Assembly: GCA_024639625.1 (NCBI GenBank)
Contig: JAHEIA010000051.1
Location: 4,617-10,897, forward strand
Source of the DNA: Chromatiales bacterium
GTDB taxonomy: Bacteria > Pseudomonadota > Gammaproteobacteria > Chromatiales > Chromatiaceae
Reading direction: 5' to 3'
DNA: 6,281 nucleotides
Of the stretch, positions 1-6,215 are shown in pieces. How positions within the stretch are numbered: the first letter of the stretch is position 1; each line of letters starts with the position of its first letter. A model generated the notes under the pieces. The model did not search any database, was not told the DNA's origin, and saw nothing but the letters and a program-made list of their open reading frames with translations. The position numbers and the translations under genes were made by a program.

Positions 1-58
1 TGCGCACCAACCTGTTTGCATACCCGTTAGGCGACGGCCAAAGGGCGCCGTGGGCCCC

Positions 59-727
59 ATGTTGCATCTACGGCACCGCCACCGCTGGGACCTAAGCCCG
101 GCGCAGGCAAGGGAGCTGCAAAACCTCCTGCGTCATGAGGTGGTCGTGGAAGATCACTGGGGGCCTCTGCGCAGCCTTGGCGGTGTCGACGTCGGATTCG
201 AAGACGCGGGGAAAACGACCCGGGCTGCGGTAGCCGTTCTCAGTTTCCCGGAACTGGAGCTCGAGCACTGGGCGATCGCCCGCCAGACGACCCGCTTTCC
301 CTATGTACCGGGATTGCTCTCCTTTCGCGAACTGCCAGCCGTTTTGGCCGCACTGGAAAAACTCGGCCGCGTACCCGATCTGCTGCTATGTGACGGCCAG
401 GGGTTGGCTCATCCGCGGCGTTTCGGCCTCGCCTGTCATCTGGGTGTAGTCACGGATCTTCCCAGCATCGGTGTCGCCAAGAGCCGCTTGATCGGCCAAC
501 ATGAGGCGGTCCCAGCAGACCGCGGTTCCTGGGTGCCCTTAACCGAGGGCGGCGAACGCATTGGCGCCGCAGTTAGAACCCGCGCCAAGGTTAGCCCCCT
601 GTTCGTTTCCGTAGGTCACCGGGTCTCCTTGGAGAGTGCGATCGAGCTGGTGTTGCGTTGCGCACCCCGCTTCCGCCTGCCGGAAACGACCCGCCAGGCG
701 CATCGCCTGGCTTCCGGGGCCCGCTGA
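59..727 (+). CDS. nfi: Endonuclease V (deoxyinosine 3'-endonuclease)
   Basis: Endonuclease V is a cytoplasmic, Mg-dependent DNA repair enzyme that nicks the second phosphodiester bond 3' of deoxyinosine. The 222-residue protein matches the usual length (about 220) and closely resembles E. coli Nfi. Numbered from ATG 59, the family's active-site residues are all present: D44 in GVDVGF, Y82 in FPYVPG, E91 in LSFRE, D112 in CDGQG, H118 in AHPRR and K141 in GVAKSRL. The SVGHRVS motif near the C-terminus is also there. The start is uncertain. GTG at 50 has AAGGG only 4 nt upstream, while ATG at 59 gives the more family-like N-terminus ([14 protein letters not shown]). The frame stays open to the window edge. 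The gene runs convergently into the unknown gene at 742, with 14 nt between the two stop codons. Product identity is near certain. Confidence 0.95.
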   Translation: MLHLRHRHRWDLSPAQARELQNLLRHEVVVEDHWGPLRSLGGVDVGFEDAGKTTRAAVAVLSFPELELEHWAIARQTTRFPYVPGLLSFRELPAVLAALEKLGRVPDLLLCDGQGLAHPRRFGLACHLGVVTDLPSIGVAKSRLIGQHEAVPADRGSWVPLTEGGERIGAAVRTRAKVSPLFVSVGHRVSLESAIELVLRCAPRFRLPETTRQAHRLASGAR

Positions 728-741
728 TCGGCGACGCCCGT

Positions 742-1143
742 TCAAGCACCGGGGCGCAGATGTTCGATGTACTTCGGAACATCGAACATCCTGAGCATCA
801 CGCTATCGCCCTGGGCGACAAGACGCTGATCGGTGCCGGCGAAACGCAGATTGCAGGAGGCACGGCCCCGGCTATCCAGGGGGATCGGTATCATATCCCG
901 ATAGGTATAAACGTTTTCCCCTACATCGCCACCGGCGCAGACCAAGGGCCCCTGGGGAAGATCGCCTTCGAGCGCTACCCCGCCAAGGATTAGCTCCCCG
1001 CGCTGGTGCCAGCGCGTTCGCTCCGCCGAACCGGTCATGCTCTTTACGATAAAGGCTCGGGAAAACCGAACGGACAGACGATCCCCTTCCAAGACACAGG
1101 CTTCTACTTCACTGCCCGGCAATTCGATACTGCTGCTTTCCAC
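742..1143 (-). CDS. Hypothetical protein downstream of ntrC (unknown function)
   Basis: I do not recognise this 133-residue protein. It has no signal peptide or membrane segment, so it is probably cytoplasmic. It looks rich in beta strands, with alternating hydrophobic residues and many glycines. Notable stretches are KSMTGSAERTRWHQRGELIL (34-53), LVCAGGDVGENVYTYRDMIP (67-86) and a C-terminal MFDVPKYIEHLRP. It has three cysteines, at 16, 69 and 97. The start is a GTG chosen because a textbook Shine-Dalgarno sequence, AGGAGG (1151-1156), sits 7 nt upstream. That spacing and the reading frame make this a real gene rather than a shadow. It starts 43 nt after the ntrC stop with no terminator visible between, so it is probably the last gene of the ntrBC transcript. 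Its 3' end contains the inverted repeat at 759-790. A link to nitrogen control is only inferred from position. Confidence 0.82.
   Translation of the reverse strand: MESSSIELPGSEVEACVLEGDRLSVRFSRAFIVKSMTGSAERTRWHQRGELILGGVALEGDLPQGPLVCAGGDVGENVYTYRDMIPIPLDSRGRASCNLRFAGTDQRLVAQGDSVMLRMFDVPKYIEHLRPGA
759..790 (+). terminator. Perfect 12-bp inverted repeat with cUUCGg loop, probable nfi 3'-end hairpin
   Basis: The arms GATGTTCGATGT (759-770) and ACATCGAACATC (779-790) are exact reverse complements separated by 8 nt. In the + strand RNA the loop holds C-UUCG-G (772-777), the very stable tetraloop, after one A-A mismatch. It begins 32 nt past the nfi stop codon, so it would fold at the 3' end of nfi mRNA. 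No U-tract follows, so it is not a classical intrinsic terminator. It may instead protect the transcript end or work with Rho. It lies wholly inside the coding sequence of the convergent gene (residues MFDVPKYIEH). The structure is directly visible; the role is inferred. Confidence 0.6.
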
Positions 1144-1150
1144 CGCCCCA

Positions 1151-1156
1151 CCTCCT
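1151..1156 (-). promoter_or_regulatory. Strong ribosome-binding site for the 133-residue gene
   Basis: The minus strand reads AGGAGG here, 7 nt before the GTG at 1143. This near-perfect Shine-Dalgarno match fixes the non-ATG start and is the strongest ribosome-binding site in the window. Confidence 0.8.
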
Positions 1157-1186
1157 GCCGCTTGTGTGCCGTACCGCCAGTATGAC

Positions 1187-2620
1187 TCACCCGGTCTTGG
1201 TCTCCAAAGAAGTGGTTTCGAGGCCCAGCTCCTTGATCTTCCGGGTCAGGGTATTGCGTCCCCAGCCGAGCAACCTTGCGGCATCCTGGCGGTGGCCACC
1301 AGTGTGTTCCAGGGCCGCCTCAATCATAATCGTTTCCAGGCTTGGGAGCGCCTCATCCAGCAGCCGCTGTTTTCCCTGACGAAAGTTCTCTCGAGCCCAC
1401 GAGCGCAGGCTGGAACGCCAGTCCCCCAAGCCCCCTGTGGCTTCCCGTATCGGATTGTCGCGCAACTCCGGCGGCAAATCATCGGCGTGGACCTGCTGGC
1501 CCGACGCCATAACGGTGAGCCAGCGGGCGGTGTTCTCGAGCTGACGCACGTTGCCGGGCCAATCTAACTGCTGCAGTTCGTGGACGGTCTCCGGCAGCAG
1601 GGTCTTCGGCTCGACGCCGAGGTCTTGTGCGGCCGCAGACAGAAAATGCTCCATCAGCAAAGGGATGTCTTCCCTGCGTTCGCGCAGGCTGGGGAGATGG
1701 ATCCGAATCACATTCAGGCGATGGAACAGGTCCTCGCGGAATTTTCCCTTCTTCACCAGTAGCTCAAGGTGCTGGTGAGTGGCGGCGATGATGCGAACGT
1801 CGACCCGTACTGGCGTGTGGCCGCCGACCCGATAGAACTCCCCTTCGGCCAAGACCCGTAACAAACGGGTCTGCAGTTCGGGCGGCATGTCGCCGATCTC
1901 ATCAAGAAACAAGGTGCCACCCTCAGCCTGTTCAAAGCGGCCGGTGCGCCTCGTCTGCGCCCCGGTAAACGCCCCTCGCTCGTGGCCGAAGAGCTCCGAT
2001 TCCAGCAGATCCTTTGGAATCGCCGCCATATTGAGCGCGATAAAGGGTCCCGATCCCCGCGGACTGTGGCGGTGGAGGGCCCGGGCTACCAGCTCTTTGC
2101 CGGTACCGGATTCGCCGTTGATCAATACGGTGATTTTCGAGCGTGCCAAACGGCCGATGGCACGAAATACCTCTTGCATCGCCGGCGCTTCGCCGATGAT
2201 TTCCGGGCTGTCCGCAACGCTAGGGACCGCCACCGTGCCGCGCCGGGACTGGGTTCGCAACACCGCTCGGCGCACCTGTTCTATCGCCTCATCAAGATCG
2301 AAGGGCTTGGGAAGGTATTCGAATGCACCTCCGTGATAAGCCGAGACCGCACTGTCGAGGTCGGAGTGAGCAGTCATGATGATCACCGGCAGTTCCGGGT
2401 GTTCCTCATGGATACGGCGCAGCAGCTCCAACCCGTCCATGCCGGGCATCCTGATATCGGAGATGATCACATCGGGTGCTTCACGCGCCAAGCGCTCCAA
2501 CACACCCGCAGCGGAAGCAAAGCTCGCCACCTCTACACCCGCCTTCTGCAGGGCCCGCTCCAAGACCCAGCGAATCGAGCGATCGTCGTCGATGACCCAA
2601 ACGTTAGATCCCTTAACCAT
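1187..2620 (-). CDS. ntrC: Nitrogen regulation response regulator NtrC (NR(I)), sigma-54 activator
   Basis: NtrC is the cytoplasmic response regulator of the Ntr system. When phosphorylated by NtrB it oligomerises at enhancers and uses ATP hydrolysis to open sigma-54 promoters such as that of glnA. The 477 residues are close to the usual length (about 470) and carry all three domains. The receiver domain (1-120) has acidic residues D11-D13, phosphoacceptor D55 in SDIRMPGMDG, T83 and K105. The AAA+ domain has Walker A GESGTGKE (169-176), the sigma-54-contacting GAFTGA loop (216-221) and Walker B GTLFLDEIGD (235-244). The C-terminal Fis-type helix-turn-helix spans about 441-465 (GHRQDAARLLGWGRNTLTRK). 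The ATG overlaps the end of ntrB by 8 nt, with GGAGG (2627-2631) 6 nt upstream, so translation is probably coupled. No key residue is missing. Confidence 0.98.
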   Translation of the reverse strand: MVKGSNVWVIDDDRSIRWVLERALQKAGVEVASFASAAGVLERLAREAPDVIISDIRMPGMDGLELLRRIHEEHPELPVIIMTAHSDLDSAVSAYHGGAFEYLPKPFDLDEAIEQVRRAVLRTQSRRGTVAVPSVADSPEIIGEAPAMQEVFRAIGRLARSKITVLINGESGTGKELVARALHRHSPRGSGPFIALNMAAIPKDLLESELFGHERGAFTGAQTRRTGRFEQAEGGTLFLDEIGDMPPELQTRLLRVLAEGEFYRVGGHTPVRVDVRIIAATHQHLELLVKKGKFREDLFHRLNVIRIHLPSLRERREDIPLLMEHFLSAAAQDLGVEPKTLLPETVHELQQLDWPGNVRQLENTARWLTVMASGQQVHADDLPPELRDNPIREATGGLGDWRSSLRSWARENFRQGKQRLLDEALPSLETIMIEAALEHTGGHRQDAARLLGWGRNTLTRKIKELGLETTSLETKTG

Positions 2621-3698
2621 TTCCTACCTCCAGGGGCAAGAGCACAGAAAAGATCGTCTCTCCGTGCTTGCTGCTGCACTCGATCAAGCCGCCGTGCCGA
2701 CTGATCAGAGACTGGGCGATCGGCAGGCCCAGCCCGGCGCCTTCGTTGCTGCCACTGACCATGGGAAAAAAGATCCCCGGTAGCAGCTCGGGATCGATTC
2801 CCGTCCCGTTGTCTTCGATATCCACCTTGAGTACCAACCGATGGCGGATACTGCCGAGGGTAAACTGACGCAGAACCCGCGTGCGCAGAATAACTTCGCC
2901 ACTCTCCCCTGCTGCGCGCACTGCATTGCGCACAAGATTCAGCAGCGCTTGGATCAACTGGTCCGCATCCGCCTGGAGCAGGGGGATACTGGGATCGTAA
3001 TCCCGCGTAACCGCGACCGTTTCGCCGGTCTCTGCTTGAACCAGTTGGCGCACGCGTTCCAAGGCATCGTGTATGTTCACTGCCTGCTTGTTCGGCGGTC
3101 GGGTCGGACCCAACATGCGGTCGACCAAGGCCTGCAGCCGGTCCGCCTCGTCGATGATGATATGGGTATATTCATAGAGCGAAGAGTCCGGCAGCTCCCG
3201 CTCCAACAACTGCGCGGCTCCGCGCAACCCCCCCAGGGGGTTCTTGATCTCGTGGGCCAGACCACGGACCAGTTCACGTACCGTCTGGTGCTGGGCGATC
3301 AGCAGCTCTTCGCGGGAGATGCGCAATTGCCGGTCTTTCTGCTGCAGCTCGATAAGGATTTCCGTCGGACCCTCGAGATCTTTGAGTGGCGATATGGTGC
3401 AATCGACCGTCGCTTGACGCCCGTCGGGTAGCGTAAGGAGCACGCCGCGCTCAGCGAACGGCTGTCCGGTATCGAGCGTGGCCCGCAGATCCTTGTCCAC
3501 CTGGCCTCCAGTACAACGGATGAGGTCCATCGCATGCACCCCGATCATATGGCGCGCGCTCGAAGCGAACAGCATTTCGCCCGCTGGATTGATGTAACGC
3601 AACCTCAGTTCGGCGTCAAACAGCATCACCGAGACGTTGAGCCCCTCCATGATTCGTCGCTCGACGCCTGGCTCCCTGGGATATTCGGTGTAGTCCAT
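2613..3698 (-). CDS. ntrB: Nitrogen regulation sensor histidine kinase NtrB (NR(II))
   Basis: NtrB is a soluble histidine kinase/phosphatase that phosphorylates NtrC under nitrogen limitation. In known systems PII (GlnB) switches it to phosphatase mode when nitrogen is plentiful. No membrane segment is seen, as expected. From ATG 3698 the protein has 361 residues, a normal length. A PAS-type N-terminal domain (about 10-120) is followed by the H-box GLAHEIKNPLGG with phosphorylated H149, the N-box LLNLVRNAV (N258), the G1 box DNGTGID (296-302) and the G2 box GAGLGLPIA (320-328). Start choice: ATG 3698 has GGAA 8 nt upstream, whereas the upstream in-frame GTG at 3728 would add 10 residues (VCFLLGTAD) and has no ribosome-binding site. 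The last codons overlap ntrC. Candidate regulatory elements lie 125-180 bp upstream. Confidence 0.97.
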   Translation of the reverse strand: MDYTEYPREPGVERRIMEGLNVSVMLFDAELRLRYINPAGEMLFASSARHMIGVHAMDLIRCTGGQVDKDLRATLDTGQPFAERGVLLTLPDGRQATVDCTISPLKDLEGPTEILIELQQKDRQLRISREELLIAQHQTVRELVRGLAHEIKNPLGGLRGAAQLLERELPDSSLYEYTHIIIDEADRLQALVDRMLGPTRPPNKQAVNIHDALERVRQLVQAETGETVAVTRDYDPSIPLLQADADQLIQALLNLVRNAVRAAGESGEVILRTRVLRQFTLGSIRHRLVLKVDIEDNGTGIDPELLPGIFFPMVSGSNEGAGLGLPIAQSLISRHGGLIECSSKHGETIFSVLLPLEVGNG

Positions 3699-3822
3699 AT
3701 CGGCAGTTCCAAGCAAGAAGCAAACCACTTTTGGTCGAGCGGAAAAAAGGGGTGCCGGGACGCGTAACGAAAGCTTGCGGCCTGGAACCAGGGTGGCATC
3801 GATTCACGGAATGCTGCGGAGT

Positions 3823-3838
3823 CGCAACTGGCGAACCC
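3823..3838 (-). promoter_or_regulatory. Possible sigma-54 (-24/-12) promoter for ntrBC
   Basis: The minus strand reads GGGTTCGCCAGTTGCG. Compared with TGGCACG-N4-TTGCA it keeps the invariant GG and GC at the correct spacing and a full TTGC at -12, matching 8 of 12 defined positions. The -24 box is poor after GG. The predicted start, near 3812, is an A and would give a leader of about 114 nt to the ntrB ATG. The NtrC-like dyad is centred near -58 relative to that start. This is close for an enhancer, which lowers confidence. Confidence 0.35.
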
Positions 3839-3861
3839 ACCCTACGGACACCTTTCCTCGC

Positions 3862-3878
3862 CGCACCATCTTAGTGCA
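3862..3878 (-). promoter_or_regulatory. Candidate NtrC-binding site upstream of ntrB
   Basis: The minus strand reads TGCACTAAGATGGTGCG. Against the known NtrC consensus TGCACC-N5-GGTGCA it matches 10 of 12 defined positions, with the GCAC/GTGC arms intact at the right spacing. It closely resembles the NtrC sites of the enteric glnA promoter. It lies about 165 bp upstream of the ntrB start, where autogenous control by NtrC is expected. It also overlaps a weak -10-like TAAGAT, so it could act as a repressor site for a sigma-70 promoter, as NtrC does at enteric glnLp. The match is seen; the function is inferred. Confidence 0.6.
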
Positions 3879-3964
3879 AAAGCGGCCGCAGGATGAGGAA
3901 AAACTCGCGGTCCCGAAAATCGGCTAGCAGAACCTCGGCGGCAAGCTTTGGTCTGGAGCAGCGA

Positions 3965-3988
3965 TGAGTCAGCCCTGCGGGGGACTCA
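3965..3988 (-). terminator. Stop-codon-overlapping hairpin after the DUF4124 gene
   Basis: On the minus strand TGAGTC (3988-3983) pairs with GACTCA (3970-3965), and an inner CCC/GGG adds to the stem with a 2-nt bulge. The first three bases are the stop codon itself. No U-tract follows, so it is at best a weak or Rho-assisted terminator or a stability hairpin. Confidence 0.35.
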
Positions 3989-4606
3989 ATCGACATGAAA
4001 AAGTATCGATCTTGTGCGCTTCAGTTCATTTCCCGCTGCATCCACGATACGCGCTTCCAGCACGTGGCTGCCGGGAGGTACGCCATGCAAAGTCGCGCGC
4101 GAGGACAGCAGATCGGTTCGGACCTTGCGGCCGTCTAGCAGAAGGTGGATCACCTGCTCACGTTGCAGGCCAGGCGCAAGTGCAATCTCCACTTCCACAG
4201 TTCCCGCCGCTGCCGATATCCGAGCGTTGTTGGCCGGCAGCAGGATGCGCAGATCTTCGAAAGGCAGCGCTGCGTCTGGCTCTGTTGGCTCTGTTGGCTC
4301 TGTTGGCTCTGTTGGCTCTGTTGGCTCTGTTGGCTCTGTTGGCTCTGTTGGGGCTGTTTCTGGGGCTGTTTCTGGGGCTGTTTCGATTTTCGGTCTTGGC
4401 GGGAGCAGCGGCTTGGTTTTTGGAACCCGGAAAGGGTAAACCGAGATCTCGGGAGGCTCGAAGCGTTGCCCGCGCGGATGGGGTTCGTCCGAATAGTGCA
4501 CCACGCCGTCCGCATCAACCCATTTGTAAACTTGGGCGGAAGCAGTGCCAGCGAGTAAACAAAGCACGATTAAGAATGCCTTCCACATATTCGGAGAGTA
4601 AAGCAT
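3986..4606 (-). CDS. Secreted DUF4124-domain protein with TEP-repeat linker and C-terminal beta domain
   Basis: This is a 206-residue exported protein of unknown function. Residues 8-24 form a signal peptide (hydrophobic core FLIVLCLLAG, cleavage after TASA, mature end QVYKWV), so it is periplasmic or secreted. Residues 25-45 (VYKWVDADGVVHYSDEPHP) are the DUF4124 signature. A proline-rich linker follows, with three ETAP units (75-86) and eight TEP units (87-110). The C-terminal part (119-206: LRILLPANNARI, VEVEIALAPG, LLLDGRKV, GVPPGSHVLEARIVDAAGN) looks like an Ig-like beta sandwich. Start choice: ATG 4606 and ATG 4588 both lack a clear ribosome-binding site. ATG 4588 (MWKAFLIVLC) gives the more canonical signal peptide. 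The gene lies between the glnA terminator and ntrB; from memory DUF4124 genes occur near glnA-ntrBC in other gammaproteobacteria. Any direct role in nitrogen control is unproven. Confidence 0.9.
   Translation of the reverse strand: MLYSPNMWKAFLIVLCLLAGTASAQVYKWVDADGVVHYSDEPHPRGQRFEPPEISVYPFRVPKTKPLLPPRPKIETAPETAPETAPTEPTEPTEPTEPTEPTEPTEPTEPDAALPFEDLRILLPANNARISAAAGTVEVEIALAPGLQREQVIHLLLDGRKVRTDLLSSRATLHGVPPGSHVLEARIVDAAGNELKRTRSILFHVD
4278..4349. repeat. Tandem repeat, 9-bp unit x 8 (codes TEP)
   Basis: The + strand unit GGCTCTGTT is repeated eight times without a single base difference. On the coding (minus) strand it encodes eight Thr-Glu-Pro triplets. Because the unit is three codons long, copy-number changes keep the frame. 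The complete lack of synonymous differences points to recent slippage expansion. Confidence 0.97.
4350..4384. repeat. Tandem repeat, 12-bp unit x about 2.9 (codes ETAP)
   Basis: The + strand unit GGGGCTGTTTCT occurs twice in full, followed by a third copy lacking its last base. It abuts the 9-bp array and encodes three Glu-Thr-Ala-Pro units in the same linker. The two repeat types probably share an origin, since both are Thr/Glu/Pro-rich. Confidence 0.93.
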
Positions 4607-4638
4607 CCAGTACAGCGGGACAATGCACTAGGCAGAGG

Positions 4639-4665
4639 AAAAAAAGCCCCCTTGGCAGGGGGCTT
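4639..4665 (-). terminator. Rho-independent terminator of glnA
   Basis: On the minus strand GCCCCC-TGCCAA-GGGGGC forms a 6-bp all-GC stem (8 bp with the flanking A-T pairs) and is followed directly by seven T. It lies 37 nt past the glnA stop. It is a textbook intrinsic terminator. It should largely separate glnA from the downstream DUF4124 and ntrBC genes, allowing partial readthrough. Confidence 0.93.
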
Positions 4666-4701
4666 CAAGCACACAGCAGATACAGCAAACGATCGAGGTG
4701 T

Positions 4702-6108
4702 TTAGAGACTGTAGTAAAGATCGAATTCGACCGGGTGGGTCGTCATGCGCAGTTGGGTAACCTCGTCCATCTTCAGCCGGATGTAACCATCGATAACGTC
4801 GTCTGTGAACACCCCACCGGCGAGCAGAAATTCCCGATCTTTGTCCAATTCGTCGAGGGCCATGTCGAGCGCGTGGCAGACCGTAGGAATCGCCTTTGCC
4901 TCCTCCGCAGGCAGATCGTAAAGGTCCTTGTCCAGCGGATCGCCGGGATGGATCTTATTCTGGATGCCATCTAGGCCCGCCATCATCATGGCCGAAAAGG
5001 CAAGATAGGGATTCGCGGTCGGATCGGGGAAACGCACCTCGACACGCCGGCCCTTGGGGTTGCTGTCGTGCGGGATGCGAACCGACGCCGACCGATTGCG
5101 CGCCGAATACGCCAGCATCACCGGCGCCTCGAAACCTGGCACCAAGCGTTTGTAGCTGTTGGTCGAGGCGTTAGTGAACGCGTTCAATGCCCGCGCGTGT
5201 TTGAAAATACCGCCGATATAGTAGAGCGCGAGTTCGGATAAACCGCCGTACTTATTGCCGGCGAAAAGGTTCTCGCCGCCCTTGGCCAGGGACTGGTGGA
5301 CGTGCATCCCGGATCCGTTGTCGCCGACCAGAGGTTTCGGCATGAAGGTTGACGTTTTTCCGTAGGCGTGCGCCACATTGTGCACGACGTATTTGAGAAT
5401 CATGTTCCAATCGGCACGCTGCACCAAGGTACTGAACCTGGTGCCGATTTCGCATTGCCCGGCGGTCGCTACTTCATGGTGATGTACCTCCACCGGAACG
5501 CCCATCTCTTCCATCGCCAGACACATGGCAGAGCGGATGTCTTGCAGAGAGTCGACCGGAGGCACCGGGAAATAGCCGCCCTTGACGCTCGGCCGGTGGC
5601 CGATGTTGCCCTCCTCGAACACGCGCTCGGAGTTCCATTCAGCCTCTTCCGAGTCCACGTGATAGCTGGCACCGCTCATACCGACGCTCCAGCGAACGTC
5701 GTCCAGGATGAAGAATTCGGGTTCGGGGCCGAAATAGGCCGTGTCAGCTACGCCCGTCGACTTGAGGTAGGCCTCAGCGCGCTTGGCGAGCGACCGGGGA
5801 TCACGCTCGTAACCTTGCATGGTAGTGGGCTCGACGATGTCGCAACGGATGATCAGCGTCACCTCGTCGGAAAAAGGATCGAGCACTGCACTGTCGTCCT
5901 CCGGCATCAGGATCATGTCCGATTCGTTGATGCCTTTCCATCCGGCGATAGAAGAGCCGTCGAACATCTTGCCTTCGGTCACCATATCCTCGTCCACTAT
6001 GGATGCCGGCACGGAGACGTGCTGTTCTTTGCCGCGAGTGTCCGTGAAACGCAGATCAACGAATTTCACGTCCTTATCTTTGATCATTTTTAATACTTTC
6101 GATGCCAT
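4702..6108 (-). CDS. glnA: Glutamine synthetase type I (GSI-beta)
   Basis: Glutamine synthetase makes glutamine from glutamate, ammonia and ATP as a cytoplasmic dodecamer, the main step of ammonium assimilation. The protein has 468 residues, the same as E. coli GlnA, and its numbering aligns without gaps at every landmark I checked. These are the D50 loop (FDGSSIAGW), metal ligands E129 and E131 in FGPEPEF, E212 and E220 in [14 protein letters not shown]269 in [11 protein letters not shown]327 in LVPGFEAPV, and R339/R344 in [10 protein letters not shown]397 in DKDLYDLP is the adenylylation site, so activity is probably controlled by GlnE as well as by transcription. The ATG at 6108 has GGAG (6119-6122) 10 nt upstream and fits the family N-terminus. 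A sigma-54 promoter lies about 100 bp upstream and an intrinsic terminator follows. Confidence 0.99.
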   Translation of the reverse strand: MASKVLKMIKDKDVKFVDLRFTDTRGKEQHVSVPASIVDEDMVTEGKMFDGSSIAGWKGINESDMILMPEDDSAVLDPFSDEVTLIIRCDIVEPTTMQGYERDPRSLAKRAEAYLKSTGVADTAYFGPEPEFFILDDVRWSVGMSGASYHVDSEEAEWNSERVFEEGNIGHRPSVKGGYFPVPPVDSLQDIRSAMCLAMEEMGVPVEVHHHEVATAGQCEIGTRFSTLVQRADWNMILKYVVHNVAHAYGKTSTFMPKPLVGDNGSGMHVHQSLAKGGENLFAGNKYGGLSELALYYIGGIFKHARALNAFTNASTNSYKRLVPGFEAPVMLAYSARNRSASVRIPHDSNPKGRRVEVRFPDPTANPYLAFSAMMMAGLDGIQNKIHPGDPLDKDLYDLPAEEAKAIPTVCHALDMALDELDKDREFLLAGGVFTDDVIDGYIRLKMDEVTQLRMTTHPVEFDLYYSL

Positions 6109-6205
6109 CGGAACTTTACTCCAACGTAGATTGAAAACCTGGTGGTCAAGATAATTTTAGCGATCCCCTCAGGGTGGCCATGCAGCTCATGGGATCATTT
6201 CCGTC
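6109..6205 (-). other. glnA 5' leader
   Basis: This is the predicted untranslated leader of about 97 nt from the sigma-54 start near 6205. On the minus strand GATCCC (6196-6191) can pair with GGGATC (6167-6162) around a 23-nt loop, and a smaller CATG dyad lies in the same stretch. I see no known riboswitch. I also looked for a sigma-70 promoter. TTGACC (6149-6144) and TAAAAT (6159-6154) exist but lack correctly spaced partners. Confidence 0.4.
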
Positions 6206-6215
6206 TCCTGCAGGT

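Larger units (their letters stand above)
3699..3985. other. Intergenic regulatory region between the DUF4124 gene and ntrB
   Basis: This gap of about 287 bp holds no gene I can support. On the minus strand, in transcription order, it contains: a hairpin overlapping the DUF4124 stop codon (3988-3965); an open frame of 41 codons (3996-3871) that lacks a ribosome-binding site; an NtrC-box-like dyad (3878-3862); a sigma-54-like element (3838-3823); a short dyad CCTGGTTCCAGG (3792-3781); and a run of six T (3748-3743) with no GC hairpin before it. The length and these motifs suggest that ntrBC has its own promoter here. Confidence 0.5.

Noticed and set aside
1..30. Possible end of an upstream + strand gene (a frame closing with TAG at 28-30)
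   Set aside because: Only nine codons are visible, with no recognisable sequence; the frame cannot be judged from this window.
1982..2704. 240-codon open frame on the + strand opposite ntrC
   Set aside because: It lies over the conserved NtrC receiver and AAA+ domains and shows no recognisable domain or ribosome-binding site.
3743..3748. Six-T run before ntrB considered as a terminator
   Set aside because: No GC-rich stem-loop directly precedes it on the minus strand.
3742..3757. Second sigma-54-like -24 box (CGGCAC) upstream of ntrB
   Set aside because: The -24 half is good, but the position of the essential -12 GC is occupied by TT, and the nearest GC is 3 bp too far away.
4278..4384. 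Repeat array considered as CRISPR
   Set aside because: The units are 9 and 12 bp, directly abutting with no spacers, and lie in frame inside a coding gene.
3964..4974. 336-codon open frame on the + strand with a long LLA repeat
   Set aside because: The repeat is the reverse reading of the TEP array, and the frame runs across the terminator into the 3' end of glnA. The minus-strand genes there have clear domains, so this is a shadow.
5368..6093. 241-codon open frame on the + strand opposite glnA
   Set aside because: It is antisense to a glutamine synthetase conserved end to end. Its translation resembles no family and reflects codon bias of the real gene.
6109..6215. Glutamine riboswitch in the glnA leader
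   Set aside because: I could not recognise the conserved core of that riboswitch, and the known examples are mostly cyanobacterial or marine phage.
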